Shown here: piece after piece, positions 1 through 8,229 of the stretch | Layout of the letters: the number at the start of each line of letters is the position of its first letter | Position numbering within the stretch: position 1 is the stretch's first letter | From: Clostridium kluyveri DSM 555 | GTDB lineage: Bacteria; Bacillota; Clostridia; Clostridiales; Clostridiaceae | Direction: 5' to 3' | DNA: 64,000 bases | Assembly (NCBI RefSeq): GCF_000016505.1 | Contig: NC_009706.1 | Coordinates: forward strand, 2,108,001 to 2,172,000 | Made by a program: the position numbers and the translations under genes | The notes under the pieces: generated by a model | What the model was told of the DNA's origin: nothing | What the model saw: the letters and a program-made list of their open reading frames with translations, nothing else | The model's database searches: none

Positions 1-180
1 TTATACCCTAATAGAGCATTAAAGGCTCAAGCTGAACATAAAGACATGATAAGATCCATAAAAAATATGGATGAAAAGAAAATGATGATGGCTGTAGATT
101 CACACATAAATTGCCTTGCTTCAGAAATGGAAATGTTAAACAGTTCTTTACGGAATAAACATATGGCAGATAAGTTGTAA
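1..180 (+). CDS. GntR-family regulator with FCD domain, C-terminal 59 residues only
   Basis: The reading frame is open from the first base and stops with TAA at 178-180, so only the end of the gene is in the window. The peptide contains AEHKDMIRSIKNMD and, further on, DSHINCLASEME. This is the pattern of the last helices of FCD ligand-binding domains found in FadR-type GntR regulators, where His residues of this helix help bind a metal or carboxylate ligand. The DNA-binding half lies outside the window, so the target cannot be inferred. It is followed by IS debris rather than a partner gene. Confidence 0.6.
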   Translation, partial: LYPNRALKAQAEHKDMIRSIKNMDEKKMMMAVDSHINCLASEMEMLNSSLRNKHMADKL

Positions 181-377
181 AAAAGCACCCACCCCTTTCA
201 CCTACCAAAATAGGAATAGATTTACAGGGACGTATCTACATTTGAGTTTACAAATCTAAGTGCGCCCCTTGTTTCCTCAATTTATCCGATCGCTACCATT
301 GCTAACACCCCCATCTGTAAGGTATGCAACACAGTATTTAACCCTAAAAATTATTTTCAAAAGTCCGTTATTTTAAG
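181..377. other. Non-coding stretch with a dispersed repeat
   Basis: I see no gene here. Bases 283-316 (ctaccattgctaacaccccc and flanks) recur nearly unchanged at 13096-13130, at the far side of the decayed region. It is probably the relic of an IS end. Confidence 0.4.
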
Positions 378-557
378 ATGAAGTCTCAAAGGAATACAAG
401 ACCTTTAAAACATATAATTGAACGTCTTAATAGAACCTTTAAAGGCAGTTATAGGACAACCTGTGGTTTTAATAGTTCAGATGGTTCTGTAGCATTTGTA
501 ACATTATTTGCTGCATATTTTAATTTCCTAAGAACTCATTCAGCACTTAATCAAAAG
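378..557 (+). pseudogene. C-terminal fragment of a DDE-type transposase
   Basis: The frame reads HIIERLNRTFKGSYRTTCGF and then FVTLFAAYFNFLRTHSALN. This is the catalytic-Glu helix and conserved tail of a DDE integrase-core transposase; the E of IIERLNR would be the third catalytic residue. The first two catalytic residues and all upstream domains are missing. The frame runs on to 647, but similarity ends near 557, where it joins the sequence that is duplicated at 12.3 kb. The IS family is uncertain. Confidence 0.6.
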
Positions 558-564
558 AAAATAT

Positions 565-2160
565 TTAACAATAGACTTCTACTATATTCTTTTCCCTATC
601 ACCTATCTTTACCCTTACTTCATCCACTTTTCCTGCTTCACCTTTAAGTTTTCTCAAGTCAAATATCAAAAGATATCCTCTATGCAGACTGTATTGATCT
701 AAATATTCTCCAAGTTGGACAAGTCCTTTTTTATGGTATTCTTCCCCTTGCCATCTCTTTAACTCCAATATATACATTTTTTTATTATAGGTTATAACTA
801 TGTCAAACCTTTTTTCCTCTCCACCCTGCACTTCTTTAAATGCAAATCCTGTGCCATTTACTATGGGACTTATAAAGGCTAAAAATAATAACCTGCCATC
901 TGCTTCCAAGAAGGATTCTCTTTTTCTTGAGTATTCATGTTTCATAAACTCCTGGAACTTTATAAGTACCTTTTTCACATCTAAACTCCCGTCTTCTTTT
1001 ATAAATTTTGACTTGTAATTATATTTAGATATTTCAGCATATTCATTATTTCTTATCACTTTCATCATCATGTGGTTATATATCAGCTGCTCATAAATTT
1101 TATTATTTATTTTACAATTTCCATTTTCTTCTTTTAAAATACCATATAATGTTCCTAAATTTACTATCTCATCACTTTTTACATATGTTATATCTTCTCC
1201 ATCTAAAACTATATTTCTTACAAAATCATATAGTTCTCTATTGTTTTCAATATTTTTAATTAAACTCTGAAAATTTGTATTATCATCATTTAAAAGTTTC
1301 TTCACAGCCATATCCATATATTCTTTTTTCCACTTCAAATCGCCCTCTGACATTATTTTTTCATCCATTATTTTGCAGAGCTTACTTACAAGGAAAGGAT
1401 ATCCCGAAGTATAGAAATGGAGTCTTTCTGAGAAATATTCTTTATCCAGTACTACCCCTTTATTTTTTACATAGTCATCCAGCATAGTACCTATTTCTTC
1501 TTTTGAAAAACTCATGTCCACATCAAAATCCGAGGCTATATTCCAGGGACTGTTATATTTATGTTCTTCATCCGGTCTTATCTTTATCTTTAAACTTTTC
1601 ACATCGTGCACCCCTGCCAGTATTACGCTGTGAAATGTAATATCCATTCCTTCATTTCTGAGTAGATACTTGTTTCTAAGCATTCCCAAAAAATCTAAAA
1701 ACAATTGATTGTTACTGCTTTTATCCACCTCATCTATAATAAAAACTACTTTTTTTTCAGCATATTCTACTAGGTCTGTTATGAATTCACTGAATTCATC
1801 CATTTTATTTACCTTATTATTATATTTTCTAATAAACTCCACCATATTTTTTTCTTTACTAAACTTAAAATAATTTATTATCTGTGTCATTACACTTTTT
1901 AAAAAACTTTTCATTTCATTATAAGTCTCTGAATCTATTGCCTCAAAGCTTATTTTTATAGGTAAATAATTATTATCCTTTTTTAGTTCCCTATTAAGTA
2001 AAAATAATGTAGTAGTCTTTCCATACTGCCTTGGTCTATTTATCACAAAATATTTTCCCTTTTCAATAAGTCTAAAAACTTTATCTAATTTATTTGATAT
2101 ATCTACCATATAGTGCATTTCTGGTATACAGGTTCCCGTTACATTAAATTCCTTTTCCAT
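565..2160 (-). CDS. AAA-ATPase-like protein with C-terminal PD-(D/E)XK nuclease domain
   Basis: A 531-residue protein. The N-terminal half is an AAA-ATPase-like domain: a P-loop at residues 41-51 (NRPRQYGKTTT) and a Walker B at 138-144 (VVFIIDE). The C-terminal 130 residues form a PD-(D/E)XK nuclease fold with D453, E466 and K468 (FDIVI then ILELK). Families of this layout are common, multi-copy and poorly characterised in clostridia; a role in defence or mobile DNA is inference. I chose the ATG at 2160 because relatives begin right before the FNVTGTCIPE stretch and a GGGGTG ribosome site precedes it. A longer frame starts at 2235 without a clear site. Its 3' third is duplicated at 12.3-12.9 kb. 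Confidence 0.8.
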   Translation of the reverse strand: MEKEFNVTGTCIPEMHYMVDISNKLDKVFRLIEKGKYFVINRPRQYGKTTTLFLLNRELKKDNNYLPIKISFEAIDSETYNEMKSFLKSVMTQIINYFKFSKEKNMVEFIRKYNNKVNKMDEFSEFITDLVEYAEKKVVFIIDEVDKSSNNQLFLDFLGMLRNKYLLRNEGMDITFHSVILAGVHDVKSLKIKIRPDEEHKYNSPWNIASDFDVDMSFSKEEIGTMLDDYVKNKGVVLDKEYFSERLHFYTSGYPFLVSKLCKIMDEKIMSEGDLKWKKEYMDMAVKKLLNDDNTNFQSLIKNIENNRELYDFVRNIVLDGEDITYVKSDEIVNLGTLYGILKEENGNCKINNKIYEQLIYNHMMMKVIRNNEYAEISKYNYKSKFIKEDGSLDVKKVLIKFQEFMKHEYSRKRESFLEADGRLLFLAFISPIVNGTGFAFKEVQGGEEKRFDIVITYNKKMYILELKRWQGEEYHKKGLVQLGEYLDQYSLHRGYLLIFDLRKLKGEAGKVDEVRVKIGDREKNIVEVYC

Positions 2161-2373
2161 AACTTTTACACCCCACTTGTATCTATTACCAACTTTATCA
2201 GTATATTCTGCCATATATTTTTTTAATTCCTGCATCTATCTACTTATCTTCATCTTCTCCCTTATTATAATCTATAACAATAATATCTTTCCATTATAAT
2301 TTATATTTTTATTATAGTCATAGAAAGTTAACTTTGTACAAACATTTATTCTTTTTTACAATCATCTAAAGAC

Positions 2374-2406
2374 GACAAAAAAGAACATCCACTTCTGACT
2401 GTTCTT
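2374..2406 (-). terminator. Rho-independent terminator after the YoeB gene
   Basis: The arms AAGAACA (2381-2387) and TGTTCTT (2400-2406) are followed on the minus strand by a T run at 2374-2380. Confidence 0.55.
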
Positions 2407-2411
2407 ACAAT

Positions 2412-2451
2412 AATATACATCTTTTTGATCCTTTCAACTATGCTTTTAGCA
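2412..2451 (-). pseudogene. 40-base relic of a HEPN (HepT-like) gene
   Basis: On the minus strand this encodes KSIVERIKKMYI, identical to twelve residues near the end of the HepT-like protein at 3411-3803. The DNA matches 3457-3495 with only a few differences. Nothing else of that gene remains here. Confidence 0.5.
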
Positions 2452-2474
2452 GATAAACACTTTTATAGATTTTT

Positions 2475-2738
2475 TTACTCATAGTGTGACCACATTCTTA
2501 AAACTTTTATCATCTTCTCTTCTTCTAATACTTCATAAACTAGCCTATGCTGTATATTTATTCTTCTTGAATAAATTCCTTTTAAATCCACCACTAACTT
2601 CTCATATTTAGGTGGGATTTGATAGGGATTTTTAATCATTATCTTTAGTAATTCCTTAGCTTTTTTGTCTAATCCACAAGCATCTAATTTTTTAGCATCT
2701 TTTACTGCCTGCTTTGTAAAAACTACTCTATATTCCAT
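2475..2738 (-). CDS. yoeB: Txe/YoeB family mRNA interferase toxin
   Basis: An 87-residue RelE/YoeB-fold ribosome-dependent endoribonuclease that cleaves mRNA in the ribosomal A site. Residues E46, R65, H85 and Y86 line up with the catalytic residues of Escherichia coli YoeB, and the protein ends SHYE as the family does, so it looks active. The start overlaps the end of the antitoxin gene by 16 bases, so translation is probably coupled. A terminator-like hairpin follows at 2374-2406. In such pairs the antitoxin, alone or with toxin, represses the operon. Confidence 0.9.
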   Translation of the reverse strand: MEYRVVFTKQAVKDAKKLDACGLDKKAKELLKIMIKNPYQIPPKYEKLVVDLKGIYSRRINIQHRLVYEVLEEEKMIKVLRMWSHYE

Positions 2739-2980
2739 CCTATATCCTCTAATGTTTTACATTCTTCAACGAGTTCCTTTTTACCTTCAAGAATACTTTC
2801 TTTCATCCCAGGTATTGATACAAGATTCAATGTTTCCTGTATTGCTTCCCAATCTTTTAGACTTAACATAACAACATCTCCATTTTTACTAGTTATCTGT
2901 ATAGGTTCAGAATTTACTATAGTTTGGTTTATTATATTATATATATCACTTCTAACTGAAGTAACATTAAAAGTCTTCAT
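2723..2980 (-). CDS. yefM: Phd/YefM family antitoxin
   Basis: An 85-residue antitoxin of the Phd/YefM family. The N-terminal DNA-binding part reads TSVRSDIYNIINQTI and then PIQITSKNGDVVMLS; the C-terminal acidic tail binds and neutralises YoeB. It is the first gene of the pair, and its last codons overlap the toxin start. A ribosome site (AGAGGTGG, in AAAGAGGTGG) lies just upstream of the ATG. Length and motifs fit an intact family member. Confidence 0.9.
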   Translation of the reverse strand: MKTFNVTSVRSDIYNIINQTIVNSEPIQITSKNGDVVMLSLKDWEAIQETLNLVSIPGMKESILEGKKELVEECKTLEDIGWNIE

Positions 2981-3410
2981 ACAACCACCTCTTTAATTAC
3001 ATTATATGGCACGTTTTTACGAACGCCTATACTTTCAGTAATATTTTATATATTAATTAAATTATTTTTTATCTATACTAAATAAAGAATTGAATGAAAT
3101 ACAAAAAGAGATATTTGACAATGATCTTTATAATTTTGTAACAATCTATATGCAAAAAATTCATAGACTTTTTCAGCATTAATAGCTTTGTTACTGTTGT
3201 AATATTGCATAAATATCAACTATTTTAAAATTTCACGATTAATGATGCTTTTATTTCTTGCATCCTTTTTCTATTTAACTATTACAAATTACAAAATCAT
3301 CTTTAACCTTCTAATTAGCTTTTTTGAAATTTCCTCATTTTCTGTTAATATATACCATAACATAAGTTCTTATGCATCTCTCAATAACGGATATTTTATT
3401 CAATGTGGCA
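2981..3410. other. Non-coding stretch between yefM and the first HepT gene
   Basis: It must hold the yefM promoter on the minus strand. On the plus strand, about 3060-3182 encodes a fragment (KELNEIQKEIFDNDLYNF, ending at TAA 3180-3182) with no start codon or ribosome site, which looks like the tail of a lost gene. A 68-residue plus-strand frame at 3242 is hydrophobic and lacks support. Confidence 0.35.
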
Positions 3411-3803
3411 TCATTCATACACTTTTAATAACTTTTCCAAATCATTAAATTCATTAATATACATTTTTTTGATTCTTTCAACTATGCTTTTAGCAACTGT
3501 TTCATCATACATATGAGATGTCCTATTTCTATCTAACATCATCTCAATCCACAAATCTCCATTAGATATTATTTTATGCTTAAAAGCCACTTTTATAGTG
3601 CTTCTTGGCGATAAAGCTTCATCTAATACTCCTTGATCCTCTAAATATAGCTTCATAACCTTCCAACTCTGCTCGAATGTAAATTCAAATCTTTGAATAA
3701 TACCATCTATTATTATATCATCTGTAATGTCTTTTTCTAAAGCTTCTCTTAATCGGCTTAATGCATTTGTAAAATCATATATTCTTTGATCTAATCTCTT
3801 CAT
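3411..3803 (-). CDS. hepT: HepT-like HEPN toxin (HI0074 type), pair 1
   Basis: A 130-residue all-helical HEPN protein of the old 'nucleotidyltransferase substrate-binding' family. It carries the RNase motif RX4HXY as R92-NRTS-H97-M-Y99. In characterised MntA-HepT pairs, HepT is an RNase and its motif tyrosine is AMPylated by MntA, which silences it. I prefer the ATG at 3803 (MKRLDQRIYDF) over 3818 because it matches the usual start. Either way the gene overlaps the 3' end of its mntA partner, so the two are translationally coupled. A relic of a similar gene lies at 2412-2451. Confidence 0.85.
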   Translation of the reverse strand: MKRLDQRIYDFTNALSRLREALEKDITDDIIIDGIIQRFEFTFEQSWKVMKLYLEDQGVLDEALSPRSTIKVAFKHKIISNGDLWIEMMLDRNRTSHMYDETVAKSIVERIKKMYINEFNDLEKLLKVYE

Positions 3804-4089
3804 TATATATAATGACACCTTCTTTTAGTATATTTTTTATTAATTCTTCTTTGCTAAGCTCATTAATGGATAATATATCAAAACTTAGACAAGTATCTAA
3901 TTCATTTATATCCATATTTATCTTTGCTAAAATTAAATGAGTTACACCTTCACCAAATATACATAAATCTATATCGGAATTATGCCTATTATCCCCTCTA
4001 GCTCGGGAGCCAAATAATAAAACTTTTTTAACCTCTGTATATCTACTAAAAATCACTTCTAACTCAGTTTTTAATTTATCATCTATCAA
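3775..4089 (-). CDS. mntA: MntA-like minimal nucleotidyltransferase antitoxin, pair 1
   Basis: A 104-residue DNA-polymerase-beta-fold nucleotidyltransferase. The motif GSX10DXD is present as G27-S28 to D39-I-D41 (FGSRARGD, then SDID), so metal binding and adenylyl transfer should be intact. It lies directly upstream of and overlaps hepT, the standard antitoxin-then-toxin order. Its expected role is AMPylation of HepT at the tyrosine of RX4HXY. Confidence 0.87.
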   Translation of the reverse strand: MIDDKLKTELEVIFSRYTEVKKVLLFGSRARGDNRHNSDIDLCIFGEGVTHLILAKINMDINELDTCLSFDILSINELSKEELIKNILKEGVIIYNEEIRSKNI

Positions 4090-4310
4090 TTTTAATCACC
4101 CATACTAAAAATATTCATTTTTTATCAATTATATCATATAATTCCCTTATCCTCTTTTTATAAAAGCCGTGAAAAATATGTGTCAAATAAGAAAGTAGAT
4201 AAAATGCATTAAATGGTTGAATCATAATTAAATTCTCCATAAAATTTTTATTAAAGATGGTAAATCATATCTCTTACCTGTGAAAACCTTCTGAAATTTC
4301 TTCTATAGTA

Positions 4311-4742
4311 TTATAATTTTCTATAAATCTTCTTCATTATATTTACTACTTTTTCCATTTTATCTTTATTCTTTTCTAAAAAAATTATGATTTCTTCTAT
4401 ACCAGGCTGTTTGTAAACATGTGCTATTCTATTTCTGTATCTTCTATATACATTTAAAAAATCCAGTAAGTTTTTATCTATAATTTTATTTTCATATAGT
4501 TTTATTAAAGATTTTTCCATATCATCACTAATCTTATATAATTTTAGTTCTTTTAAACACATAGATGTAAAACTCTCAATTAATATAAAATACTCTAGAA
4601 AGGTTTGTTTTATGGATGATTTTATCAAACTACTTAAATCTTCATCTTCAATTTCCTCTAATTTAAATAGTGCCTTATTTAAAAGACTTATTGTTTCCTC
4701 TATATTTTTTATCAAATCATACAATCTAAGCTTATTCATCAA
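4311..4742 (-). CDS. HepT-like HEPN toxin, pair 2
   Basis: A 143-residue helical HEPN protein with a canonical RX4HXY motif, R103-NRIA-H108-V-Y110. It belongs to a different HEPN subfamily from the HepT at 3411, closer to the DUF86 type, so the two pairs are not a simple tandem duplication. Its start overlaps the end of the upstream nucleotidyltransferase gene by 11 bases. The predicted role is an RNA-targeting toxin held off by AMPylation. Confidence 0.82.
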   Translation of the reverse strand: MMNKLRLYDLIKNIEETISLLNKALFKLEEIEDEDLSSLIKSSIKQTFLEYFILIESFTSMCLKELKLYKISDDMEKSLIKLYENKIIDKNLLDFLNVYRRYRNRIAHVYKQPGIEEIIIFLEKNKDKMEKVVNIMKKIYRKL

Positions 4743-5151
4743 AAATCAAATCCCTTTCTCTGAAGAATCTAAAGGTTTCATTTTCCTTATATACCCTTTC
4801 CACCTCCATATAATCTAAATTGTATAACTTACAATGATCATCATCATATATAATTTTTCCATTATCATATATACTAACTTTCATATTTAACTGAGTATCT
4901 TCTGATTTTAAATCAACTATATCCACATCTCTACCTAAAAGTTTTTCAAGGGATTCTTCCATAATCATTATTACATCAGTAGTAATTTTATTTTTACTTA
5001 AAATTGCAATATCTACATCAGAATATTCTTCAAAATTCTCTGTTAAAATACTGCCAAATACCACAGCTGTGTTTATTTTATTTTGTTTAAATATATCTAT
5101 TGCCTCTTTTGATTTTAGCTTATCTAATATATTTATTTTACCACTATCCAT
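4732..5151 (-). CDS. MntA-like nucleotidyltransferase antitoxin, pair 2
   Basis: A 139-residue nucleotidyltransferase-fold protein with GSX10DXD at G33-S34 to D45-V-D47 (VFGSILTENF, then YSDVDIAIL). It precedes and overlaps the HEPN gene at 4311-4742, so the two form a second MntA/HepT-type pair. Its own start overlaps the 3' end of the broken Rpn gene upstream. The DNA around its start codon (5131-5213) is one of the three blocks found again in the collapsed duplicate at 12.9 kb. Confidence 0.85.
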   Translation of the reverse strand: MDSGKINILDKLKSKEAIDIFKQNKINTAVVFGSILTENFEEYSDVDIAILSKNKITTDVIMIMEESLEKLLGRDVDIVDLKSEDTQLNMKVSIYDNGKIIYDDDHCKLYNLDYMEVERVYKENETFRFFRERDLIFDE

Positions 5152-5623
5152 AGTAATCTTGTCACTTCCTTATTTAATTTTGATATTTCTTTTTTTAGTT
5201 GTATTACCTTTTCTTCAGGCAGCTCAGTTATATCAACTATATCTGCTATGCCATCTCCTCGTTTTAGCATTTTTTCAGCTATCTTTATTGTTTTTTCAGT
5301 TTCTCCTTCTTCTCTTCCTTTTGTCTCAGCAGCCTTAATTTCTGATTTTTGAATACGGAGTCTTTTTAAATCATTTTCATATATTTCTCTTTCTTCTCTA
5401 TACGGATACATGATATCAAGCTTTTCTATTGCCTTTTTCACTGCACTATCTTCTGCCAGTTGCTGTGGTATTTTTTCTTTATCTATTTCATAGGCTCTAT
5501 TTAAAAAAACTGCTCATCCTCTGAAAGTACTGAATTTATAAATGAAATTAATATGTCCTTATTTTCAGGGCTTGCAAATAATTTCTTAAATGCAAAATCT
5601 ACCTTAGGATTTAACCTGCACAT
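5133..5623 (-). pseudogene. Rpn-type (PD-(D/E)XK transposase-like nuclease) gene, internally deleted and frameshifted
   Basis: The 5' end starts with a good ribosome site (AGAGGTGG) and an ATG at 5621-5623. It reads CRLNPKVDFAFKKLFASPE, the usual start of the Rpn/PDDEXK transposase family, then stops after about 40 codons (EDEQFF). A second frame, from about 5510 to 5133, gives the C-terminal part (AEDSAVKKAIEKLD and a charged coiled tail). Together they cover roughly half of a full-length member, so a large internal segment is missing and the frame is broken at the joint. Intact members promote DNA breakage and horizontal gene transfer. Confidence 0.75.
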
Positions 5624-5830
5624 TACAAATCCACCTCTTTTCCATGATTCTCGGCCATTTCTTTCTTACATTTTATCACATTATTTAGAATTTAAACACT
5701 AAAAAAATAGCTACTATAATTACATGTGATTATTGACAATTTTACTCTTTTCAAGTGCCTGTTACCCTGGTTTATGATACAATATTGATGACTAATCAAA
5801 AACTGCACTGAAATAAGGGGGATACATTTC

Positions 5831-8128
5831 ATGAAAAAATATATAAAAAAGGTACAAGCTATTCTTACAGCATTATTTTTTGTTTTTTCTCTGGTAACAC
5901 TAAATAACTTTACAGCATTTGCGGCATCAAACAATGAAGTTAATGAATTTCCAGCCAAAAAAAATATATCCATATATAAAAATTGGACAGTTGTTTTTAC
6001 TTCACCTATAAACCTTAATACTATAAATAACGAAAATATTACAGTAACAGATTCAAATTCAAACTTACAGTCTGTGGATATCAAGCCGGGCAATGATAAC
6101 AAATCAATTATTATAAATTGCCCTGTTGGAGGATATTCTTCTAATCAAACATATTACATTAACATTAGTAATAAAGTGACTTCTGCAAGTAGCAAACCAC
6201 TTAAGAAACCAATAAAAATGACATTTACTACATCATCTGAAAAAGAAATTTCTAATATTAATACTGCAGTAATATCAAATAATGTTATTCAGATTGACAA
6301 AAATGATTCTGAAAATATTGAATCTCATATTATAAATAAAACTGAAAATGAAAATAACAATCAAGTTATAACTCTAGATAGCACAAATACAGGTCTGAGC
6401 AGTTCAAAACCTGGAGACATCTTTTTAATGAAACCCACTAAAGACAATCCTTTGGGTTCTGCCTGCAAAATAATTTCAAATAATACTACCAGTGATGGTA
6501 AGAATGTATTAGAAATTGCCCAGCCAAGAATTGATGAAGTGCTCTCTGAAGCTAACTTCAATATTGAAAAATCACTGAATGAAGAAAATTTAATATCTTC
6601 AACATTTCCAAAGGGTACTACAATAAGTTTTGTAAAAAGCATTGATTCTGGTAAAAGTGATTTAATAGCCTCATTACATAATAATACATTGGCAGATGTA
6701 TTTCAGGGTGAAGATATTCATATATCACTTCCACCTAAAGAATATTCTTTAGATGGAATAGAAATTGATAATGAACCTTCTATAGTATTAAGGAGTCCTA
6801 AAATAATGACAGCATTGGATATAAAAAAGGTAACAGGAATACCCACCGAAGTGAGAAAACTTGAAGCCAGGCTAAATACTACAATAGAATGTGAAGATAA
6901 TCTTAACGTTAAAGGAAATGGTGAAATACAAGGTAATAATATCAGTAAACTTTTAGGATGCGACAATAGTAATAAACTAGCATTAGGTAATATAACCCTA
7001 AGTGGGGTTGATATGAATAATAAAATAATTCTAGGAAGTATGACTTATCAAATAGGAGCCCTTCCGGTTGAAACAATTTATGGTATAGAAAAGATTCCAT
7101 TTGGCGCTACTATCTTTTTATATTTGACTTTTGATGGCAAAATTGAAGCTGAAGTAAATGTAAATATGAAGGCATCTTGTTATGTTGATAAAGGCATAGA
7201 TATAAACGGTACTACAGCAAATAACGAAAAATCCGATAATACCAAAACTAATTTCACAATAAACGGTACTGCCAGCGGCGATTTAAAAATGGGAATAGGA
7301 GCAGGTATGGGCCTAATAGCAATGGGCATAGTTCCAGCTGATATAACAGCAGATGTCATAGGAGATATTAATGGTACTGTAAGTGGTGAAGCTGATATAC
7401 TCAACCAGACATATTCCGGAACAATTGACTGCAATGTATCACTAAAATTATTATCAGAGGGGAATTTTAAAATAGCAATAACAGATGGGAATTTATCTAA
7501 AGAACTATCTAAAAAAATAAATTTCCTGGATAAGACTTTGTACGATTGGAAATATACATATCCTAAAACCTCTATTATTCAGGACAATGTAACAAAATTA
7601 ATAGATTATTTGCCTACTACAGTTAATGGAGAAAAGGGAGTTACATTTGAAACAAGAGATCAACATGGAGTTTATAAAAACATGATAAAAGTTGACAAAT
7701 ATATTGATGAAGAAAGCCATGTATATTGGGGGACTGATAATCCATATTATTATTTACCTGCAATATTAAATGTAGATATGGATAATGAACAATTTCTTGC
7801 CCACCCTTCAGCTATTAATAATGCCGGAGTTAATCTAGATAATATAACATGTGTAAAATTAAATGGAAACTATGGTAAAGTGAATGTTTCTGGAATTGCT
7901 AATTTAAATAATAGCAGTGGTTCAGTTAGATTCTATATTTATAAAGGAAAAGATAACTACAGTAAACCACTATGGCAATCAATAAATGGTGGAGACTTTA
8001 ATTTAGACATTCCCTACAATGACGGAGATGAATTATATTTTGGCGTAGATGCCAATGGTGATGACTTATATGATTGGGCAATTTGGCAAAACGTAAGATT
8101 TCAAGCTAAAAGCAATAATACAAATTAA
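5831..8128 (+). CDS. Large secreted protein with N-terminal SbsA-like Ig domain
   Basis: A 765-residue protein with a signal peptide of about 31 residues (KKVQ start, hydrophobic core, AFA cleavage site). Residues about 48-137 form an SbsA-like bacterial Ig domain (NWTVVFTSPIN, ENITVTD, TYYINIS), homologous to the N-terminal domain of the protein encoded next. The middle and C-terminal parts, rich in Asn, Gly and beta-strand patterns, match nothing I recognise. There is no LPXTG sorting signal or transmembrane anchor, so it is probably released or held non-covalently at the wall. The ribosome site AAGGGGGA precedes the ATG. The gene is on the opposite strand to the upstream genes. Confidence 0.7.
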   Translation: MKKYIKKVQAILTALFFVFSLVTLNNFTAFAASNNEVNEFPAKKNISIYKNWTVVFTSPINLNTINNENITVTDSNSNLQSVDIKPGNDNKSIIINCPVGGYSSNQTYYINISNKVTSASSKPLKKPIKMTFTTSSEKEISNINTAVISNNVIQIDKNDSENIESHIINKTENENNNQVITLDSTNTGLSSSKPGDIFLMKPTKDNPLGSACKIISNNTTSDGKNVLEIAQPRIDEVLSEANFNIEKSLNEENLISSTFPKGTTISFVKSIDSGKSDLIASLHNNTLADVFQGEDIHISLPPKEYSLDGIEIDNEPSIVLRSPKIMTALDIKKVTGIPTEVRKLEARLNTTIECEDNLNVKGNGEIQGNNISKLLGCDNSNKLALGNITLSGVDMNNKIILGSMTYQIGALPVETIYGIEKIPFGATIFLYLTFDGKIEAEVNVNMKASCYVDKGIDINGTTANNEKSDNTKTNFTINGTASGDLKMGIGAGMGLIAMGIVPADITADVIGDINGTVSGEADILNQTYSGTIDCNVSLKLLSEGNFKIAITDGNLSKELSKKINFLDKTLYDWKYTYPKTSIIQDNVTKLIDYLPTTVNGEKGVTFETRDQHGVYKNMIKVDKYIDEESHVYWGTDNPYYYLPAILNVDMDNEQFLAHPSAINNAGVNLDNITCVKLNGNYGKVNVSGIANLNNSSGSVRFYIYKGKDNYSKPLWQSINGGDFNLDIPYNDGDELYFGVDANGDDLYDWAIWQNVRFQAKSNNTN

Positions 8129-8229
8129 TATCCTAAAAACAGGGGAATCTTCAATTCACTTGCAGGCATAAAAAATCATTATTAGAATTGTTGAAAAAAT
8201 AACAACTATATGAATGGAGGATAAATAAG

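Noticed and set aside
3242-3448. 68-codon plus-strand frame with a hydrophobic N-terminus
   Set aside because: No ribosome site, antisense to the HepT gene end, and low-complexity AT-rich composition. It is best explained as chance.
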